A stretch of 27,027 bases of DNA, taken from NCBI GenBank assembly GCA_002477805.1, contig DLKQ01000036.1:10368-37394 (forward strand), given 5' to 3'. This stretch comes from Christensenella sp. UBA7584 (GTDB lineage: Bacteria > Bacillota > Clostridia > Christensenellales > UBA1242). Below, in pieces: positions 14,184 through 22,072 of this stretch. The translations under genes and the position numbers were made by a program. The notes beneath the pieces are model-generated. The model worked only from the letters and a program-made list of their open reading frames with translations, was not told the DNA's origin and did not search any database. Each line of letters starts with the position of its first letter. Position 1 is the first letter of the stretch.

Positions 14184-14752
14184 AAATTAAAGAAGAAAGC
14201 TTTTATAAAGCGAAAAGAAACCCAAAAGTTGAAAAAACTCCACTTTTCAAAGACTTAACAAAACTTCAAGAAAATGAACCTTGGTTTACAGAAGAGGAGA
14301 AAAAAGCCGTTGACAAATTTGCAAAGAAAAAATTATACCCTATTTTCATTATAGATAGTAATTTTTACAATCCATCTTTTGCAAGTAAGTACAAAGATTT
14401 TGTGAGAATTGCTGGAAAAAAACTTGAAAAAGATTATATTTACCAAAGCTATAGCGAAAAAGATGAAAATAATTTTAGAACAATTATGTTTGGAGATACT
14501 GAATTAGCGGACATCTTCAATGATGTACGCAGAAATCCACTTTTATCTGAATTTAATAAATCAACTAAAAATATATTCAAATCAACAACTTTATACCGCA
14601 TTGCAAATGGAAAACCAGAAATTATAAAAACAAGCAACCCAAATACTATCAAATTTTTAGAAAACAAGCATAAATTAGTTAAAAATATTGTTGAGTCCTC
14701 AAAAGCAAAAAATTCTAGTTATGACAAATCTCACAATGAACCTTGCCTATAG
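14180..14752 (+). CDS. Hypothetical protein (190 residues)
   Basis: The ATG overlaps the TGA of the broken upstream ORF, with GTGAGG as a likely ribosome binding site about six bases away. The protein is Lys/Asn-rich and soluble, with no signal peptide, membrane segment or cysteine cluster. It has a helical N-terminus (to about 50), a hydrophobic strand (LYPIFIIDSNFYNPSF, 52-67) and a charged C-terminus. No catalytic motif or family is recognised. The former two-cistron unit on a single promoter could be an accessory pair such as toxin-antitoxin, but nothing in the residues shows that. A terminator follows directly. Confidence 0.75.
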   Translation: MKIKEESFYKAKRNPKVEKTPLFKDLTKLQENEPWFTEEEKKAVDKFAKKKLYPIFIIDSNFYNPSFASKYKDFVRIAGKKLEKDYIYQSYSEKDENNFRTIMFGDTELADIFNDVRRNPLLSEFNKSTKNIFKSTTLYRIANGKPEIIKTSNPNTIKFLENKHKLVKNIVESSKAKNSSYDKSHNEPCL

Positions 14753-14760
14753 AAATTTAA

Positions 14761-14788
14761 AATCACCAAAATTTTGGTGATTTTTTGT
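14761..14788 (+). terminator. Rho-independent terminator
   Basis: AATCACCAAAA (14761-14771) and TTTTGGTGATT (14772-14782), followed by a T-run, immediately after the 190-residue gene. Confidence 0.87.
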
Positions 14789-14896
14789 TATAAAAATTGT
14801 ATATCCCAACAAAAACGGATTATTCTTAAAACTAAATTAAATTTTACTTTTTAAAAAAACACGAACACAAAACAAATTTTTTCCATATATAACTCT

Positions 14897-15805
14897 ATGA
14901 ACTTTTGGGAAAATTACATAAAAATTTTAAAAGAATTAGAAAGCCAAGGTGCTAATATTTTTTGCATTGGAAAAAGTGCACTAAGACGTCCTATTTTTTG
15001 CGTGAAAATTGGAAACGGAAGTAAAAAAATATTAATTCAGTACGCTATTCACGCACGGGAACACATAACATTTCACCTTGGAGTTTTGCAAGCAAAAAGA
15101 CTTTTGAGGCAAAATCTAGATGCAAGTGTGTATTTTGTGTTATGTTCAAACCCAGATGGAGTCTGTTTAGCTACAGATGGAATTAAATCAATTTGCAGGG
15201 CTAATCAAGATGTACAAAATTTAATTGGACATTTCCCTTTTTTTGAGCCTGAAAAACCACTCTCCCCTTTTTATTTGCAAAAATTGCAAAAACAACTTTT
15301 GAAAGTTAATGGAAGTAGTGATTTTTCAAACTGGAAAGCCAGTGCCACTTGCGTTGACCTCAATGTAAATTTTGATGCCAATTGGGGCAAGGGGAAGCAA
15401 AATATATTTGAGCTTTCAGGACAAAATTATGTCGGAAAATTTGCTGAAAGTGAACCCGAGACAAAAGCCCTTGCAAATTTTGTAAAAATTTTAAAGCCAG
15501 CCTTTACGATTAGTTATCACAGCAAAGGCGAAGTGATATTCTTTCAATTTGGTCAACGCGGGAAAAGACTCTTGCGTGACAGAAAAATAGCAAACGAGAT
15601 TTCCAAGACAACTGGATATTTAATTCGAAAAGCGAGAGGAAGTGTTGGAGGATTCAAAGATTATTGTATTCAAAAACTTGGCATACCTTCAGTTACAATT
15701 GAAATTGGTGCAGAAGAACTTTCTCACCCTATTGGAAAGGAAAATCTGGTTGAAATTTTTGAACAAAACAAATTTGTTATAGAAAAATCACTTGCACTTT
15801 TGTAA
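14897..15805 (+). CDS. M14-family zinc carboxypeptidase
   Basis: A 302-residue zinc peptidase. Zinc ligands are visible as HAREH (His52, Glu55) and SYHSKGE (His208), and the general base as TIEIG (Glu269). The substrate-side segment reads VDLNVNFDANWG (153-164); the classic M14 Asn-Arg pair (LNRNF) is here Asn-Val, as the charged Arg is absent. The length and the lack of a signal peptide fit the bacterial group that includes gamma-D-Glu-diaminopimelate peptidases acting on murein peptides, although the substrate is not fixed. No ribosome binding site is seen before the ATG; a TATATAAC run ends four bases upstream, so a leaderless or very short-leader transcript is possible. The 3' end contains the tadA promoter. 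Confidence 0.9.
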   Translation: MNFWENYIKILKELESQGANIFCIGKSALRRPIFCVKIGNGSKKILIQYAIHAREHITFHLGVLQAKRLLRQNLDASVYFVLCSNPDGVCLATDGIKSICRANQDVQNLIGHFPFFEPEKPLSPFYLQKLQKQLLKVNGSSDFSNWKASATCVDLNVNFDANWGKGKQNIFELSGQNYVGKFAESEPETKALANFVKILKPAFTISYHSKGEVIFFQFGQRGKRLLRDRKIANEISKTTGYLIRKARGSVGGFKDYCIQKLGIPSVTIEIGAEELSHPIGKENLVEIFEQNKFVIEKSLALL

Positions 15806-15821
15806 CCTCCTATATTATAAT
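15792..15821 (+). promoter_or_regulatory. Promoter of the tadA unit
   Basis: TTGCAC (15792-15797), 18 bases, TATAAT (15816-15821). The -35 lies inside the end of the M14 gene. Confidence 0.6.
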
Positions 15822-15841
15822 GTTATATAAGAGGTGCAAAA

Positions 15842-16321
15842 ATGAATGATTTTTGTAATCAAGACATAAAATTTATGAACATTGCACTCAAAGAAGCTGA
15901 AAAAGCAAAATTGCTTGATGAAGTTCCTGTGGGTGCTGTTTTAGTTTTAAAGGACAAAGTTATTGCAAAAGCACATAACTTAAAAAACTCGAAAAATAAT
16001 GCAATCCTTCACGCCGAAATTTTGGCACTTTCAAAAGCTATGAAAAAGCTTGATGATTGGCATCTTAATGAATGTACACTTTATGTTACACTTGAACCTT
16101 GTCCTATGTGTGCTGGAGCTTGCATTAATACCCGCGTTGGCAAAGTAGTATTTGGAGCCAAGGACAAAAAAGCAGGCTGTTTCGGAAGTGTTTTCGATTT
16201 TTCGAAAGATAAATTATTTAACCACAAACCCAAAATTGTTTGCGGAGTTTTGGAAAAAGAATGTGGCGAAATACTAACAAATTATTTTAAACAAAAAAGG
16301 AGTAAATCAAATGGAAATTAG
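15842..16321 (+). CDS. tadA: tRNA-specific adenosine deaminase
   Basis: A 159-residue enzyme that deaminates the wobble adenosine (A34) to inosine in tRNA-Arg(ACG). The zinc site is complete: HAE (His57, Glu59 as proton shuttle) and PCPMC (Cys87, Cys90), followed by the family segment GAGACINTRVGKVVFGAKDKKAG. AGAGGTG precedes the ATG. The gene overlaps the next one by eleven bases, whose AAGGAG site lies inside tadA, so the unit continues into the GlmU-like gene and pth. Confidence 0.95.
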   Translation: MNDFCNQDIKFMNIALKEAEKAKLLDEVPVGAVLVLKDKVIAKAHNLKNSKNNAILHAEILALSKAMKKLDDWHLNECTLYVTLEPCPMCAGACINTRVGKVVFGAKDKKAGCFGSVFDFSKDKLFNHKPKIVCGVLEKECGEILTNYFKQKRSKSNGN

Positions 16322-17132
16322 AGAAGCCGAAAAAGAACTTTTTGGAAGCGTAGAAAGTTTGCTTGAGAGCATAAAAAGAGAACCTGTAGATAGTGATGTC
16401 CACGTAATACTATTAAAAATTAACAACCCAGCTGTTCAAACACCTACCGAAACTTACAAGCTAAATCTTTTTGGAAAAACACTTGCTGAGTGGGTAAAAC
16501 TTGCTTTCAACACCTGTCCGATTACCGAACTTGTTTGCGATATGAGTTTTGATATTTTAAGCACAATCAAGCCACACCTTTCAACCAAAAAATACACCGC
16601 AGTATTTTTTGCAGACACACCACTATTTCAACGAAAAACATTCTTAAATATTATGGACTGGGTTCAAACAAAAAGAATGAACGTTTGCAAACTTGAGCGT
16701 GGATTTGTGTTTGTCACTGATTTTGTGCGAAATGCTGAAAAAATTTATGCCATAACCGAACCTCACGATTTTGGCAAAGAAGATTTTTTTACTGTTTTCA
16801 ATATGAGTCAACTTGAAAATGCAGGACAAATTTTGAAAAACAGAATTTTAAATTATCACGAGCAAAATGGTGTGCTTTTTAAGGATAAAAAATCAACTTT
16901 TATTGACGCTGATGTGACTATAGGAAAAAATGTTACCATTTTTCCAAATAATATAATCTCAGGAGCAAGCCTCATTGAAGACGGTGCTGAAATCGGCCCA
17001 TTTTGTGTAATAAAATCAAGTAAAATTGGCAAAGATGTGAAAATATGTAGTTGTTATGTTGAAAATAGCGAACTCACATCTGGAACCGAAGTTTTGCCAT
17101 TTACAAGAATTATTGATGGAAAAAGAAGGTAA
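16311..17132 (+). CDS. Degenerate GlmU-like nucleotidyltransferase/hexapeptide protein
   Basis: A 273-residue protein with the outline of a GlmU pyrophosphorylase half. The link from helix to beta-helix (RILNYHEQNGVLFKDKKSTFIDADV, given here as positions about 183-207) and the following hexapeptide turns (VTIGKNVTIFPNNIISG, IEDGAEIGPFCVIKS, 206-245) match GlmU. The N-terminal glycine-rich nucleotide loop (LAAGxGTRM) is absent, and the beta-helix stops after about three turns, too short for the acetyltransferase active site. It is therefore unlikely to be a working GlmU and may have a structural or regulatory role. Its place just before pth mirrors the Gram-positive order glmU-prs-pth, which supports descent from glmU. 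Confidence 0.75.
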   Translation: MEIREAEKELFGSVESLLESIKREPVDSDVHVILLKINNPAVQTPTETYKLNLFGKTLAEWVKLAFNTCPITELVCDMSFDILSTIKPHLSTKKYTAVFFADTPLFQRKTFLNIMDWVQTKRMNVCKLERGFVFVTDFVRNAEKIYAITEPHDFGKEDFFTVFNMSQLENAGQILKNRILNYHEQNGVLFKDKKSTFIDADVTIGKNVTIFPNNIISGASLIEDGAEIGPFCVIKSSKIGKDVKICSCYVENSELTSGTEVLPFTRIIDGKRR

Positions 17133-17136
17133 TATT

Positions 17137-17676
17137 ATGAAAATTATATTTGGGCTCGGAAATCCCGAGCGAAATTTTGAAAACACACCACATAATGTTG
17201 GTTTTGCTGTTTTGGACAAGCTGTGCGAAAAATTAAATACAACTTTTTCAAAGAAAAAACTTGGTGGGCTTTTAGCTGAAGCTGTAATTAATAGCGAAAA
17301 AGTTTGGCTCATAAAACCTCTCACCTATATGAATCAAAGTGGCGAATGTGTTTTAAAATATGTGAAAAAGTTCAAAATCCCACTTGAGGATATTCTTGTT
17401 GTGGTTGACGACATTGATTTACCTGCTGGAGATATTAGATTTCGCCAAAATGGAAGTGGCGGAACACATAATGGCTTAAAAAATATTGTTGAGCTTTTAA
17501 AAACAACGCAATTTCCAAGGCTTAGGGTTGGCGTTGGAAAACCGCCTCAATACGTAAACCTTGCTGATTTTGTTCTTGCAAAAATGAACTTTGAAACACT
17601 TGAGCAAGTCCAAAAAGGTGAAGAAATGGCAGTAAATAAAATTCTAGAGCTTTTAAAAACCAAAAATAGTGTTTAA
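17137..17676 (+). CDS. pth: Peptidyl-tRNA hydrolase
   Basis: A 179-residue enzyme that releases peptides from prematurely dropped peptidyl-tRNA. The start is the ATG at 17137, which gives the canonical MKIIFGLGNPE; the in-frame ATG at 17056 would add 27 residues inside the upstream gene. Catalytic His19 (TPHNVGF), Asn9 (GLGNP), YMNQSG and VVVDDIDLPAGDIR...GSGGTHNGLK are all present. GAAGGT overlaps the stop of the upstream gene and serves as ribosome binding site. Its neighbours are the GlmU-like gene and a PrsA-like gene; prs and mfd, usual in this neighbourhood, are absent. Confidence 0.96.
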   Translation: MKIIFGLGNPERNFENTPHNVGFAVLDKLCEKLNTTFSKKKLGGLLAEAVINSEKVWLIKPLTYMNQSGECVLKYVKKFKIPLEDILVVVDDIDLPAGDIRFRQNGSGGTHNGLKNIVELLKTTQFPRLRVGVGKPPQYVNLADFVLAKMNFETLEQVQKGEEMAVNKILELLKTKNSV

Positions 17677-17723
17677 ATAACCCATTGAAGTCCATAATTA
17701 TACTATAAAATTTCAAAAAATAA

Positions 17724-17752
17724 TTGCTTTATTTTTAAAAATGATTTATAAT
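17724..17752 (+). promoter_or_regulatory. SigA-type promoter of the PrsA-like gene
   Basis: TTGCTT (17724-17729), 17 bases, TATAAT (17747-17752), ending 32 bases before the GTG start. It lets the foldase be expressed independently of the tadA-pth unit. Confidence 0.72.
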
Positions 17753-17784
17753 GTACCAATACTAGCATTTGCGGAGGAAATTTA

Positions 17785-19614
17785 GTGAAACTTTTAAATA
17801 AAATACTATCGTTTGTTATGTGCCTTTTCGGATTTACCGTTATATTTAGCGGTTGTTCTTTATGGACACTAAATACAAATAAATATCTAAACCAAGTTGT
17901 AGCAAGTTATGGCGACATCACAGTTACACTTGAAGAAACTTACAACGCGTACCGAAGTTATGGAAATTATTATTATGATAATCGCGGAGATGTAACTTTT
18001 AATGGAGTTGAGCAAACAGCTAAACAGCTTTTGAATAAAAAAATCTTAGTAAAAGAACTTAAAAACAAAGATAGCTCTCTTTACATCAAGTTAAATCAAA
18101 CTGAGCTAAACAAAGTATGGCAAAATGTGTATGACTCTTTCAATTCAAGTATTTTAACGCTTGAGAAAAAGCTTTTGTCTGCAGACAACAAATCACTTTC
18201 TGCAGATATTCCATCTGAAAGCTCTAGCACAACAACAAAAACTGGCTACGAAAAAGATTACGAAGAGTACACCAAAACTTACACATACTCATACAATGAA
18301 GAAACAGGAAAGTATGAGCTAACAAAACAAGATACAACAGAGTCAATTGAAACAAGTAGCAAAGATGTTTATAAATTTACCACTGAAGAACTTGGTGGAA
18401 AAACTCTTGAAGAAAAATTAGCAACTATGACGACAAAAGAAAAAGCGACTCTAGTATTAAACAACTTTAAAGAATATTTCTGGGACAGCAAAAGCCACAC
18501 CCAAACAAATAATAATGGTGAAAAATACAGCGAAAAAGCATTTAACAAACTTATTGCCAACTTAAAAGCTAACGAGACTGGAAAAGACTTATCTAAAGAC
18601 AGTGAAGAAGTTTTCTATCGTGAGTTCACAAGGCTTTACGGTGAATACTACGACTCAGCCCTACTTACAAAACTTCAAAATAATTTCAACAAAACTGATG
18701 TTATTAGTGAAAATCTTGTTTTGGACACATATCGCAGACTTGTGATAGATCAAAATACCAACTTTTCAAAACGAAAAATTGTTGATGGCACATTGACCTA
18801 CGAAAATTACGAAAAGGAAATGAAGTCCAGAACTGCACCTATTTTATCAAAAATAAATAATGACTGGTTCCAAGTTTCACACGTACTTTTAAAATATGAT
18901 GACAGTATAGTCAATCAAATTAAAGCCGAAAAAGCAAAATTAGAAAAAGACTCAATTACTCTATCAACCTATTTGACTAACGTTACACAAATTAAAAATA
19001 GCGCCAAATTTACTGACAGAGCAACAGGCAAGAGTTATTCTGCAAATGATGTTTTAAAATTGATGACAGAAGAAATATCACAATGTGGAACTTCATACGC
19101 CAAAATCCAAAAATTCAATGAGTTTATTTACCGATTCAATATGGACGATGGTGTAAATAATGCTGAGTACCCATACTCAATTCCAACAGACTCATCAAAA
19201 GACCAAATGGTGAAACCTTTTGCAGATGAAAGTCGCCGTCTCCACGACTCAGGGCAAATCGGTGCAATTAGTTCTCTAATTAAATATGGTTATGCCGAAG
19301 ATGACACTCTTGACTCAGATGTTATAGAACACGCATCAAATTACAGCGGTTTCCACATTATTATCTATCTTGGTGAGTTTGCAAGTGTTCCAGACAAAAA
19401 TTCTGCAACCCTTGCCGAGCTTAATGATTTTGTTCTAAACCCACTCAACAACAATTCAACAAACCGCAAGACTCTTTTAGATTATGTGATTGAACAAACT
19501 TCTTACTCAAATTATTCTGCATACGAAAGTTCACTTTTGTCTAACCTCAAAAATGATGGAACAGTAAACATTTACAACTCAGTTATAGACCAAATTGTTA
19601 AAGCGTTTCAATAA
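17785..19614 (+). CDS. prsA: PrsA/SurA-like parvulin foldase lipoprotein
   Basis: A 609-residue lipoprotein starting with GTG, with GGAGG seven bases upstream. The signal peptide ends in the lipobox FSGC (Cys24). A SurA-N/PrsA-like segment follows (DITVTLEETYNAY... about 43-100), then a Ser/Thr/Glu-rich stretch (130-190). The parvulin-like region begins at about 358 (WFQVSHVLLKYDD, cf. SHILV) and ends near 530 (YSGFHIIIYLGE, cf. GYHII). It is about 170 residues instead of the usual 95 because of an insertion of coiled, charged sequence, so prolyl isomerase activity is uncertain. PrsA helps exported proteins fold on the outer face of the membrane. The position after pth agrees with the clostridial pth-mfd-prsA order with mfd lost. 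Confidence 0.85.
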   Translation: MKLLNKILSFVMCLFGFTVIFSGCSLWTLNTNKYLNQVVASYGDITVTLEETYNAYRSYGNYYYDNRGDVTFNGVEQTAKQLLNKKILVKELKNKDSSLYIKLNQTELNKVWQNVYDSFNSSILTLEKKLLSADNKSLSADIPSESSSTTTKTGYEKDYEEYTKTYTYSYNEETGKYELTKQDTTESIETSSKDVYKFTTEELGGKTLEEKLATMTTKEKATLVLNNFKEYFWDSKSHTQTNNNGEKYSEKAFNKLIANLKANETGKDLSKDSEEVFYREFTRLYGEYYDSALLTKLQNNFNKTDVISENLVLDTYRRLVIDQNTNFSKRKIVDGTLTYENYEKEMKSRTAPILSKINNDWFQVSHVLLKYDDSIVNQIKAEKAKLEKDSITLSTYLTNVTQIKNSAKFTDRATGKSYSANDVLKLMTEEISQCGTSYAKIQKFNEFIYRFNMDDGVNNAEYPYSIPTDSSKDQMVKPFADESRRLHDSGQIGAISSLIKYGYAEDDTLDSDVIEHASNYSGFHIIIYLGEFASVPDKNSATLAELNDFVLNPLNNNSTNRKTLLDYVIEQTSYSNYSAYESSLLSNLKNDGTVNIYNSVIDQIVKAFQ

Positions 19615-19642
19615 AAACCTAACTAAAAGATAATAATTAAAA

Positions 19643-19672
19643 AACATCTCGCGATAACGAGATGTTTTTTTG
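19643..19672 (+). terminator. Rho-independent terminator after prsA-like gene
   Basis: ACATCTCG (19644-19651), loop CGATAA, CGAGATGT (19658-19665), then seven T. Confidence 0.92.
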
Positions 19673-20005
19673 TACACTAAATTCTTTACTTGCAAAATAG
19701 TAAAACAAACATCTAAGTTAAAACCAACCAAAACTTTTCAGTACTGAAAAATGATGTGTTTGTTGTGAGACTTAGATATTCCAAGCACCCAAACAAAAAC
19801 TTTAACAGTACAACTTTACCAAAAAATGCTGTACTATTTTAATCACTACAACAAGTGTAGAAGTAGTTACACCACAAAAGAGATATTTTACATTTTAAAG
19901 TTATTTAGCGATATTGTTCTCAAAAACTATTTAAAACAGAAATACTGCTTTAATAAAAATTTAGAATCTATGTAAAAGAAAAATACTAATTATAAAATAA
20001 TACTA
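19673..20005. other. Intergenic region with several small hairpins, no gene
   Basis: About 330 bases between convergent units. It contains a perfect 16-base palindrome (TTTTCAGTACTGAAAA, 19735-19750), an AGTACA/TGTACT pair and CTACA/TGTAG hairpins near 19845-19870. No ORF with a ribosome binding site and no promoter of note. It could hold a structured RNA, but there is no direct sign of expression. Confidence 0.4.
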
Positions 20006-20049
20006 AAAAAACGCTGTCATATGAATTTACTCAACTGACAGTGTTTTTT
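20006..20049 (-). terminator. Terminator after the two-TM protein
   Basis: The minus strand reads AAAACACTGTCA, a loop of about 16 bases, TGACAGCGTTTTTTT; one mismatched pair lies in the stem. It follows the stop at 20051 directly. Confidence 0.75.
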
Positions 20050-20050
20050 A

Positions 20051-20284
20051 TTATTTGTTATTTTCATCTTTTTGTTTAATTTCTTTTAAGCTACTCATTG
20101 TATTACCAACAATACCTAAAATCCCACAAAATACTCCACCAGCAACAATAATAATCCAGTATGGGTGCCAAATGTTTGTGCAAATTCCAATCACAACATA
20201 TGTGATTATACAAAGAAGCATAACAATTCCGCAAATTGCATCACAGATTATCTTTGCTTTACTCCTTCCTAATGCGTCTTCCAT
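20051..20284 (-). CDS. Small two-helix membrane protein
   Basis: A 77-residue protein with AAGGAGGAG before the ATG. It has a charged N-terminus, two membrane helices (about 14-36 and 41-62) joined by NIWHPYW, and a charged C-terminal tail. The IWHPYWIIIVAGGVFCGI pattern resembles the hydrophobic domain found alone or attached to other domains in many Bacillota proteins; the function is unknown. It has its own promoter (20302-20330) and terminator. Confidence 0.82.
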   Translation of the reverse strand: MEDALGRSKAKIICDAICGIVMLLCIITYVVIGICTNIWHPYWIIIVAGGVFCGILGIVGNTMSSLKEIKQKDENNK

Positions 20285-20301
20285 AACTCCTCCTTGATGA
20301 A

Positions 20302-20330
20302 ATTATAACACAAAAAATTATAGATAGCAA
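20302..20330 (-). promoter_or_regulatory. SigA-type promoter of the two-TM protein
   Basis: On the minus strand TTGCTA (20330-20325), 17 bases, TATAAT (20307-20302). Confidence 0.7.
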
Positions 20331-20414
20331 CAAAATTAATATTACTTTTGTAGTTAATCTTCCCATTTTTCTTTTGATTAAACTTTTGTCATTGTTACCT
20401 AATGAGTTGTGCCT

Positions 20415-20567
20415 TTAAAAACCTTTGTCTTTTAAATTTATATCTTTCTCATCTACCCCCATAGAATTTGCCCTCATTTTTGTTTTTATCGTCGAGACAT
20501 CAGTAACAACTTTACTGGTATTGTTTAACAATTTTTTATTTCTTTTGCTCCTTTTTATTCCTTTCAT
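20415..20567 (-). CDS. Small basic protein (50 residues)
   Basis: A 50-codon ORF from ATG (20567-20565) to TAA (20417-20415), preceded by TTGGAGGAAGT, one of the better ribosome binding sites in the window. The peptide starts MKGIKRSKRNKKLLNN and has about one third charged residues, mostly Lys and Arg in the first 14, without membrane segments or cysteines. No family is recognised. A nucleic-acid- or ribosome-binding role would fit the composition, but that is a guess. It is on the same strand as, and 130 bases upstream of, the two-TM protein. Confidence 0.6.
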   Translation of the reverse strand: MKGIKRSKRNKKLLNNTSKVVTDVSTIKTKMRANSMGVDEKDINLKDKGF

Positions 20568-20779
20568 ACTTCCTCCAATACTATCAATAAATCATAACAC
20601 AGCACTTTCAATCTTTTTGCCTTTTTTCTAAGATAATAAAAAATAGTTTAATATAAAAACATTTATAAAAAAATACTTTTATATTTGCAACATATACCAA
20701 ACATTTAGAACCAATTATCAAAAGCTGTTTTTTATTTAGCATTTCAACTTTAAACCTCAGTATCAAATACTCGAATTTC

Positions 20780-21205
20780 TTAATCTAAGATATTAAAAGA
20801 AAAATCTGCTATATGTCCGTCAACAACAAACCTAATTGTGTAGCGACCAACTTCATTTTTCTCACCATTTATAAACAATTTTCCACCCTGTTCTTGAATT
20901 GAATTGACAGTCACTACAATATCTTTTTCTTCTAATTCGGCTTTTGTGAAAAATTCGCTTTTAAAATTCTTATCAAAAACCTCAAAGACAAAGTCTGTGT
21001 CGTAATCAAAATTTAAAACTGTTTCAGCTTGAACCGAAAAATCCTCCGAAAAAACATTCAAACTTTCAGACGGTTTAACCGCAACAGAATAAATGTTACT
21101 TTTACTACTAATACTGTTATCATCACCACAAGCTGTAAACAACATCAAAATTGGTAAAATTAGCACCAAAAAAATACGTTTAAAACCCAAGACACTTTTT
21201 GTCAT
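20780..21205 (-). CDS. Small lipoprotein, function unknown
   Basis: A 141-residue protein with AAGGGG seven bases or so before the ATG. The signal peptide ends in lipobox FTAC (Cys26), followed by GDDNS. The mature part has the alternating pattern of one Ig-like or beta-sandwich domain (VAVKPSESLNVF, ETVLNFDYDTDFVFEVFD, NEVGRYTIRFVVDG). It is anchored on the outer face of the membrane. No specific family is recognised, and no neighbour suggests a partner. Confidence 0.85.
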   Translation of the reverse strand: MTKSVLGFKRIFLVLILPILMLFTACGDDNSISSKSNIYSVAVKPSESLNVFSEDFSVQAETVLNFDYDTDFVFEVFDKNFKSEFFTKAELEEKDIVVTVNSIQEQGGKLFINGEKNEVGRYTIRFVVDGHIADFSFNILD

Positions 21206-21233
21206 AACAAGCCCCTTTTCATTTTATAAAATT

Positions 21234-21261
21234 ATTTTATCACAAATTTTTAAATTTACAA
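21234..21261 (-). promoter_or_regulatory. Candidate promoter of the small lipoprotein
   Basis: On the minus strand TTGTAA (21261-21256), 16 bases, TAAAAT (21239-21234), about 30 bases before the start codon. Confidence 0.45.
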
Positions 21262-21419
21262 AACAAATCAAGAAAGTTTTTGTTATTTTGCTAAATCCAC
21301 CTACCAAAAAGAAATAAGAAAACAAAACCAACAAATTACTTCATTAACATTTTAACAAATTAAAATTAAATAAATTTGAAATATTTTTCACAAGTAAAGC
21401 AAATTTTCGTCAATTTTTA

Positions 21420-21448
21420 TTGCTTAATAATATTTAAAATGATATACT
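21420..21448 (+). promoter_or_regulatory. Promoter of the ribbon-helix-helix gene
   Basis: TTGCTT (21420-21425), 17 bases, TATACT (21443-21448). Confidence 0.6.
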
Positions 21449-21471
21449 ATTTAATAGTGGAGTGAAGAGTT

Positions 21472-21825
21472 ATGGAACAAAAGGAAAAAAAGATTAGTTT
21501 CAGAATTTCTGAAACGGAGTTTACTAAATTCGAAAAATACTGCAAACAAAATAACACAAGTGTAAGTAGTGCTATCCGAAATTTTATTGAAGATGCAACA
21601 AATAACACAAAGGAGCAAGATTGGGCTATAGAAAAGCTAAAACTAGAATTAGAAATCCAAAAACTTAGATATGAACTAGAAGCTGAAAAGCTCAAGTTTG
21701 AAAGGGCTCAATTTAAAGAATCATCTCAAGTTTTTGCAGACCTAAAAAGCCACGCGAATGAAAAAGAACCACAAGAAAAACTTCAAACTTCTTGCAAACT
21801 AGCTGAAAAAATTAGTACTTTGTAA
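21472..21825 (+). CDS. Ribbon-helix-helix protein with coiled coil
   Basis: A 117-residue protein with GGAGTG nine bases before the ATG. Residues 7-45 (KKISFRISETEFTKFEKYCKQ, given as 7-27, then SVSSAIRNFIED) fit a ribbon-helix-helix DNA-binding fold: a short strand with alternating residues, then two helices. Residues 50-90 are a Glu/Lys/Leu-rich coiled coil, and the tail is disordered. Such N-terminal folds occur in antitoxins and plasmid- or ICE-type accessory regulators. No toxin gene is beside it; the next gene is a SLOG-type protein 250 bases away. The order suggests an accessory island but does not define a function. Confidence 0.82.
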   Translation: MEQKEKKISFRISETEFTKFEKYCKQNNTSVSSAIRNFIEDATNNTKEQDWAIEKLKLELEIQKLRYELEAEKLKFERAQFKESSQVFADLKSHANEKEPQEKLQTSCKLAEKISTL

Positions 21826-22045
21826 AAAATGTTATTTAAAGAGTGTTTTCTAAGTTAGCTATTCACCAAAAGTAAATTCAGCTGATATAACTTTATTTTA
21901 ACTACTCTTTAAAATAGCAAAGTACAAATTTACCAAACTTAAATTTTAATTGTTAGCCTATATAATTTTATATTTAACTATACTTAATTTTTTCCTTTTT
22001 TCTTACAAGCCTGTGGCTGTAAGTCTTTAAAAAAATTTAATAAAC

Positions 22046-22068
22046 GGTGTATTTTACACCTATGGAGG
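22046..22068 (+). promoter_or_regulatory. Hairpin abutting the ribosome binding site of the YpsA-like gene
   Basis: GGTGTA (22046-22051), TTT, TACACC (22055-22060), a perfect stem three bases before GGAGG (22064-22068). A larger bulged hairpin (CTTAC-AGCC/GGCT-GTAAG) precedes it near 22001-22024. A role in translation control is possible but unproven. Confidence 0.35.
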
Positions 22069-22072
22069 TTTC

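Noticed and set aside
19673..20005. Possible structured RNA or MITE
   Set aside because: Several small hairpins exist, but there is no promoter, terminal inverted repeat or recognisable RNA family pattern, so it is listed only as an intergenic region.
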